From: Bacteroidales bacterium
Lineage (GTDB): Bacteria; Bacteroidota; Bacteroidia; Bacteroidales; UBA10428
NCBI GenBank assembly: GCA_035299085.1
Contig: DATGXG010000025.1
Coordinates: 1-64,000, forward strand
Reading direction: 5' to 3'
Length of the DNA: 64,000 bases
The position numbers were made by a program, and so were the translations under genes. The notes under the pieces are model-generated. The model searched no databases. It had not been told where the DNA came from and saw nothing but the letters and a program-made list of their open reading frames with translations. Positions 60,829 through 64,000 of the stretch are shown in pieces (the stretch's first letter is position 1; every line of letters starts with the position of its first letter).

Positions 60829-60963
60829 GTGACTGGTGACTGGTGATTGGTGACTGGTGAATTAGAAAATTTTGGTGTAATGAATTGTTGATGTGTGGTA
60901 AAATTGTATCTGATTTGTTACTAAATTAGATATGCGTAGAGACGCACAGCCGTGCGTCTCTAC
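60829..60963. repeat. GGTGACT tandem repeat and GTAGAGACGCAC hairpin
   Basis: Five GGTGAYTGGTGA-type units follow the gdhA stop. At 60936-60963, GTAGAGACGCAC and GTGCGTCTCTAC form a perfect 12-bp stem with a 4-nt loop, a common dispersed hairpin that may also end transcription. Confidence 0.75.
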
Positions 60964-60991
60964 ATGATCAAACCACTAATCACCTGTCACC

Positions 60992-61945
60992 ATGAAAAGA
61001 CGAACATTTATTGAAAATGCGGCTTTGGGCAGTATGGCCCTTGGTTTTTCTTCTTTTTCACACGACAAAAGCATTACACCCCTGGATCAGCCCATACCTA
61101 AAAGAGTTCTGGGAAAGACCGGCGAGCAATTATCCGTCATCGGTTTCGGGGGTATCATGCTGAATGGAAATTCGCAGGAATTTGCCAACGAACAGGTTTC
61201 AAAAGCTTTTAACGCCGGAGTCAATTATTTTGATGTGGCACCCTCTTACGGGAATGCCATTTCAAAGCTTGGTCCTGCGCTGAAACCTTACAGAAAGGAT
61301 TGTTTTCTCGCCTGTAAAACAACGGAAAGAACGGCTGAAGGGGCCCTTAAAGAGCTTAATGAATCACTGGAAGGCATGCAGACTGATCATTTCGACCTGT
61401 ACCAGCTTCATGCACTGAGTTCTACTGATGAAGTTGAAAAAGTATTTGCTCCGGGCGGTGCCATGGAGGTTTTTCTTAATGCACGACAACAGGGGAAAGT
61501 CAGGTTCCTCGGTTTCTCAGCTCATTCTGAAGATGCCGCTCTCCTGGCCATGAAGAAATTCAATTTCGATACTATCCTTTTCCCTATCAATTTTAACTGC
61601 TGGCATCATGGCAATTTTGGTCCGCGTGCCTTTGCCGAAGCCCGTTCAAAAGGCATGGGAATTCTTGCCCTGAAAGCCATGGCTATGAGTTTACTGAAAA
61701 CCGGTGAGGCAAAGCTATATAAGAATGTATGGTACCGGCCTATGCAGGACAATGAAATGGCAAGTCTCGCCCTGCGTTATACCTTGTCAAAAGAAATCAC
61801 CGCGGCGATTCCCCCGGGCGACTCCGAATTTTTCTGGGAGGCCATGGAGACGGCTAAAAATTTCAAATCCATAACTCAGGAAGAAACCGACAGGCTGTTA
61901 GCCTTTGTCGGTGATAATACTCCGGTGTTCAGCAATAAGGCCTGA
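60992..61945 (+). CDS. aldo/keto reductase with Tat-type leader
   Basis: The 317-residue protein starts MKRRTFIENAALGSMALGF, a twin-arginine-like leader. It shows the AKR tetrad: NYFDVAPSYGNA (Asp, Tyr), FLACKTTERT (Lys) and FDLYQLHALSS (His), with RFLGFSAHSEDA. It reduces carbonyl compounds with NADPH. The stop codon at 61943-61945 touches that of the convergent next gene. Confidence 0.88.
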   Translation: MKRRTFIENAALGSMALGFSSFSHDKSITPLDQPIPKRVLGKTGEQLSVIGFGGIMLNGNSQEFANEQVSKAFNAGVNYFDVAPSYGNAISKLGPALKPYRKDCFLACKTTERTAEGALKELNESLEGMQTDHFDLYQLHALSSTDEVEKVFAPGGAMEVFLNARQQGKVRFLGFSAHSEDAALLAMKKFNFDTILFPINFNCWHHGNFGPRAFAEARSKGMGILALKAMAMSLLKTGEAKLYKNVWYRPMQDNEMASLALRYTLSKEITAAIPPGDSEFFWEAMETAKNFKSITQEETDRLLAFVGDNTPVFSNKA

Positions 61946-62224
61946 TCACCCCTGGTGCAGTTTCTCCGGATTCATCATTTCTTCCGAAGTAAAATGTGTC
62001 AGCTGAGTAATTTTCGCGGATGCCCTGAATGCCGGCGGCAGAATAAACCGTGCATCCTCTTTGGTGGGAACGTCAATCATGATCCATGCTTTATGCTCAC
62101 CATCCTTGCAGCCCCAATCGGCATGGGTTAGAAAATGGGAACCGGTATGCAGAAATATGGAGATTGCCTGTTCACAGGCCTTTTTATCTGCGCCGTGCGG
62201 AACTTCGATCAGAAACTTTGCCAT
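61946..62224 (-). CDS. small conserved protein of unknown function (ferredoxin-like fold likely)
   Basis: The 92-residue protein has FLIEVPHGADKKACEQAI at the start, FLTHADWGCKDGEHKAWIMIDV in the middle and PPAFRASAKITQLTHF at the end, an alternating beta-alpha-beta pattern like dimeric alpha/beta-barrel (muconolactone isomerase-type) proteins. I do not recognise a named family with certainty. It is convergent with the aldo/keto reductase, their stop codons being adjacent (TGATCA). Confidence 0.6.
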   Translation of the reverse strand: MAKFLIEVPHGADKKACEQAISIFLHTGSHFLTHADWGCKDGEHKAWIMIDVPTKEDARFILPPAFRASAKITQLTHFTSEEMMNPEKLHQG

Positions 62225-62315
62225 AACAATATCTCCTATTTTTTAATGTCAGGGTGACATTGGGTTAAAACAATTGGCAGCAAAAAAAGTAAAGACCGGA
62301 GATCGTTTTATTTAA

Positions 62316-62353
62316 CCAACGCTGTCAGGTCCTGGCGGACGCTGACAGGTTGG
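62316..62353. repeat. CTGTCAG...CTGACAG inverted repeat
   Basis: CCAACGCTGTCAGG ... GCTGACAGGTTGG forms an imperfect stem, similar to 24259-24287. It lies directly after the stop codon of the M56 peptidase gene (62365, minus strand), so it may act as its terminator. Confidence 0.65.
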
Positions 62354-62364
62354 AGGGGTTATTG

Positions 62365-64000
62365 TTATTTTTCGTTCTCGAGTTCCTGCAGTTTGGTATT
62401 CAAATCCTGGTGTTCTTCGGTAGCTGATTTTTCAGCGGGTTCCACTGTGGTACTGTTTTCCTGTTCCACAGCTTCAGGGGCTTCGGGAGATTCGGGAGTC
62501 TCCGCTTCAATTTCGGGAACATCGGCATCCACATCGATGTTTATATCAGGAATTTCAGGAATTTCAGGCACTTCAACATTAATGTCAGAATCAACGTCAG
62601 GTATCGGTGGAACCGGAACACTGAAGTTCAGATTCATGTGCTTGCCCATATTACCTTCCTTTTGCATCTGTTCCTGGAATTTCTTCATTTCTTCCTTGAA
62701 TTCTTCCTGGCCTTTTTTCATCTGTTCCTTCCATTCATCCTGGTGCTGTTCCCAATATTCCTTCTGGGCATTCATGGCTTCTTTTTGCAATCGCATGGCA
62801 TCTTTCATGAAAAATTCCATTTCTTCAGGATTTTTCTGCCAGTTTTTTTGTGATTCATCAATGATTCTTTTCATTTCTTCCTTATCGAACTTAAACTCCT
62901 CCGGGTTGAAATGCAGCCTGGCCAGCTCATCAAAAGGCTTATTTTCCATGTTCAGAAGTGGAGGATTGGGAGGCAAAGGAGGATTGCCGAGGTTCATATG
63001 AGCCATAGCCAGTTCGCGCTGGGCTTCCTTTAATTGTTCATTAGCTTCAGCAAGTTGTTTTTGCGAAGCTTCGAGCTCAGCCTTCATATTTTTCATTTCT
63101 TCGGCATACTGCTTCATTTCCCCGGGGGTGAGCGATTTGCCGTTGACCGTCATATGCGTGATGGAGTCATCTGTAAACACGATCTTCATTCTTTTACGGG
63201 TGCCTTTTTTATCAGCCGTATAGGTGTTTATCGTATTGGATTTCTTTGACCTGATAGTATCCTGCACAGGTGTATTTTTCAGCACGGTTTCATGGTTTGA
63301 TTTCACCTGGTGCTGATTATCGATTATAAACGCCATGGATGAGATACCGACCACGGTGATAAAGAATGCCACCACAGCCATTCTGAAGCCGGCTGAGTGC
63401 TTTATTTCGGGATTAACCAGACGTTTTATCCGGTTCAGTAATTGTTTCGATCTGCTTCCGGAAAAACCGTTTGCCGGAGCATGCTGTAAATTCATTTCCT
63501 GGATCATGGCAAGAGCTTTTATATAGTTAATGGGACTGTTATTTGAGTGAATGACGTAATCATCGCAGCAGTTTTCGCGTTCCCTGTCGATTTGTGAAAC
63601 GAGGTACCAGGTGAGAGGATGGAAGAATAATACCTGTCGCGCAATCGCCTGCAGGATAATCATAATATGGTCAAACCTGCGGATATGGGCCAGTTCGTGC
63701 GCCAAAACGGCTTCTATCTGTGAAGTGCTCAAACCGCTGATCGCAGCAAGCGGAAGAATAACCATGGGTTTGAATACACCTGTTACAAGAGGACTGATCA
63801 TCCGGTGAGTAACACGGAGATTTACTTCGAAAGGAAGGTTCATGCGGGAGTGCAAATCGTCGAACAATTCCTGCATGGCAAGGTCCGGTTCAGATAAGCT
63901 CCTCATCAGCGAAAGACGATACAGGATTGTGCCGCCTGTCAGTCGCACAGTCATAACAAGGAATCCCACTAGCCAGCCTATAGCGAGGGCAGGGTAGTAG
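62365..64000 (-). CDS. BlaR1/MecR1-type M56 peptidase (5' end beyond window)
   Basis: The frame is open to the window edge (residues WLVGFLVMTVR form a membrane helix just inside). The zinc motif HELAHIRRFDH, with a downstream E in DRERENCCDDYV, identifies an M56 metallopeptidase, followed by a membrane helix (AVVAFFITVVGISSM). Instead of a penicillin-binding sensor, the C-terminus has an alpha-helical, K/E-rich coiled coil (MKNMKAELEASQKQLAEANEQ type) and an acidic Pro/Glu/Asp-rich tail with repeated VPEIPEIPD units. A BlaI-type repressor gene is expected beyond the edge. Confidence 0.82.
   Translation of the reverse strand, partial: YYPALAIGWLVGFLVMTVRLTGGTILYRLSLMRSLSEPDLAMQELFDDLHSRMNLPFEVNLRVTHRMISPLVTGVFKPMVILPLAAISGLSTSQIEAVLAHELAHIRRFDHIMIILQAIARQVLFFHPLTWYLVSQIDRERENCCDDYVIHSNNSPINYIKALAMIQEMNLQHAPANGFSGSRSKQLLNRIKRLVNPEIKHSAGFRMAVVAFFITVVGISSMAFIIDNQHQVKSNHETVLKNTPVQDTIRSKKSNTINTYTADKKGTRKRMKIVFTDDSITHMTVNGKSLTPGEMKQYAEEMKNMKAELEASQKQLAEANEQLKEAQRELAMAHMNLGNPPLPPNPPLLNMENKPFDELARLHFNPEEFKFDKEEMKRIIDESQKNWQKNPEEMEFFMKDAMRLQKEAMNAQKEYWEQHQDEWKEQMKKGQEEFKEEMKKFQEQMQKEGNMGKHMNLNFSVPVPPIPDVDSDINVEVPEIPEIPDINIDVDADVPEIEAETPESPEAPEAVEQENSTTVEPAEKSATEEHQDLNTKLQELENEK

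Noticed and set aside
62393..63001. 202-codon plus-strand frame rich in Ser, Gly and Phe
   Set aside because: Antisense of the coiled-coil and acidic tail of the M56 peptidase; low-complexity codons explain the open frame.

Overview
The window reads as a chromosome segment of a Bacteroidota bacterium, most likely an uncultured Bacteroidales/Marinilabiliales-type lineage. The evidence is two secreted proteins with C-terminal type IX secretion (T9SS type A) sorting domains, many 6-bladed beta-propeller lipoproteins of the Bacteroidota kind, a GH172 enzyme, a GNAT/DUF5808/PIN-PhoH gene complement of the usual Bacteroidota style, and a possible TAnnTTTG promoter. No rRNA, tRNA, CRISPR array or intact transposase was seen.

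Layout. 1-6.8 kb: start of a Na+/H+ antiporter, two T9SS cargo proteins, small enzymes and two divergent propeller lipoproteins. 6.9-22.9 kb: a minus-strand locus for a tripartite RND efflux system (TolC-like protein, adaptor, two RND permeases). It is interleaved with five propeller lipoproteins and one four-helix-bundle gene, and its gene junctions are mostly filled with arrays of ~10-11 bp repeats. 23.1-24.2 kb: a serine hydrolase. 24.5-29.7 kb: an AT-rich accessory island with a TIGR02391/Abi-type protein, a large P-loop ATPase, a membrane coiled-coil protein and a decayed RelA/SpoT gene. 30.0-30.8 kb: a membrane protein plus XRE regulator pair behind a perfect 20-bp palindrome. 31.5-36.5 kb: a second propeller cluster in which one gene is frameshifted, one has a premature stop, and a 3' fragment of another survives. 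36.7-43 kb: OsmC, a NlpC/P60-like lipoprotein, an esterase, GH172 and YhcH, separated by dense palindromic repeats. 43.9-46.6 kb: a TolC plus adaptor pair without a pump. 46.7-64 kb: mostly housekeeping genes (cutC, folC, nitroreductase, phoH, sixA-like, ppk1, inositol monophosphatase, lipid A-type acyltransferase, glycosyltransferase, ribokinase-like kinase, gdhA, aldo/keto reductase, and a BlaR1-type M56 peptidase running off the edge).

How it fits together. The efflux locus looks like one long transcription unit in which an RND pump is made together with surface or periplasmic propeller lipoproteins. One permease keeps the TM4 aspartate of the proton relay and the other lacks it, which suggests a heteromeric pump. 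The junction repeats switch orientation midway, so the intercistronic RNA could fold; the four-helix-bundle gene sits exactly at the switch point, like the ORF in the loop of an rRNA intervening sequence. Other non-coding novelties are a ~49-nt element found upstream of three unrelated genes, and a ~310-bp fold-back element that has split a copy of another repeat and duplicated its target. The 24.5-29.7 kb island is the best candidate for an uncharacterised defence-type system.
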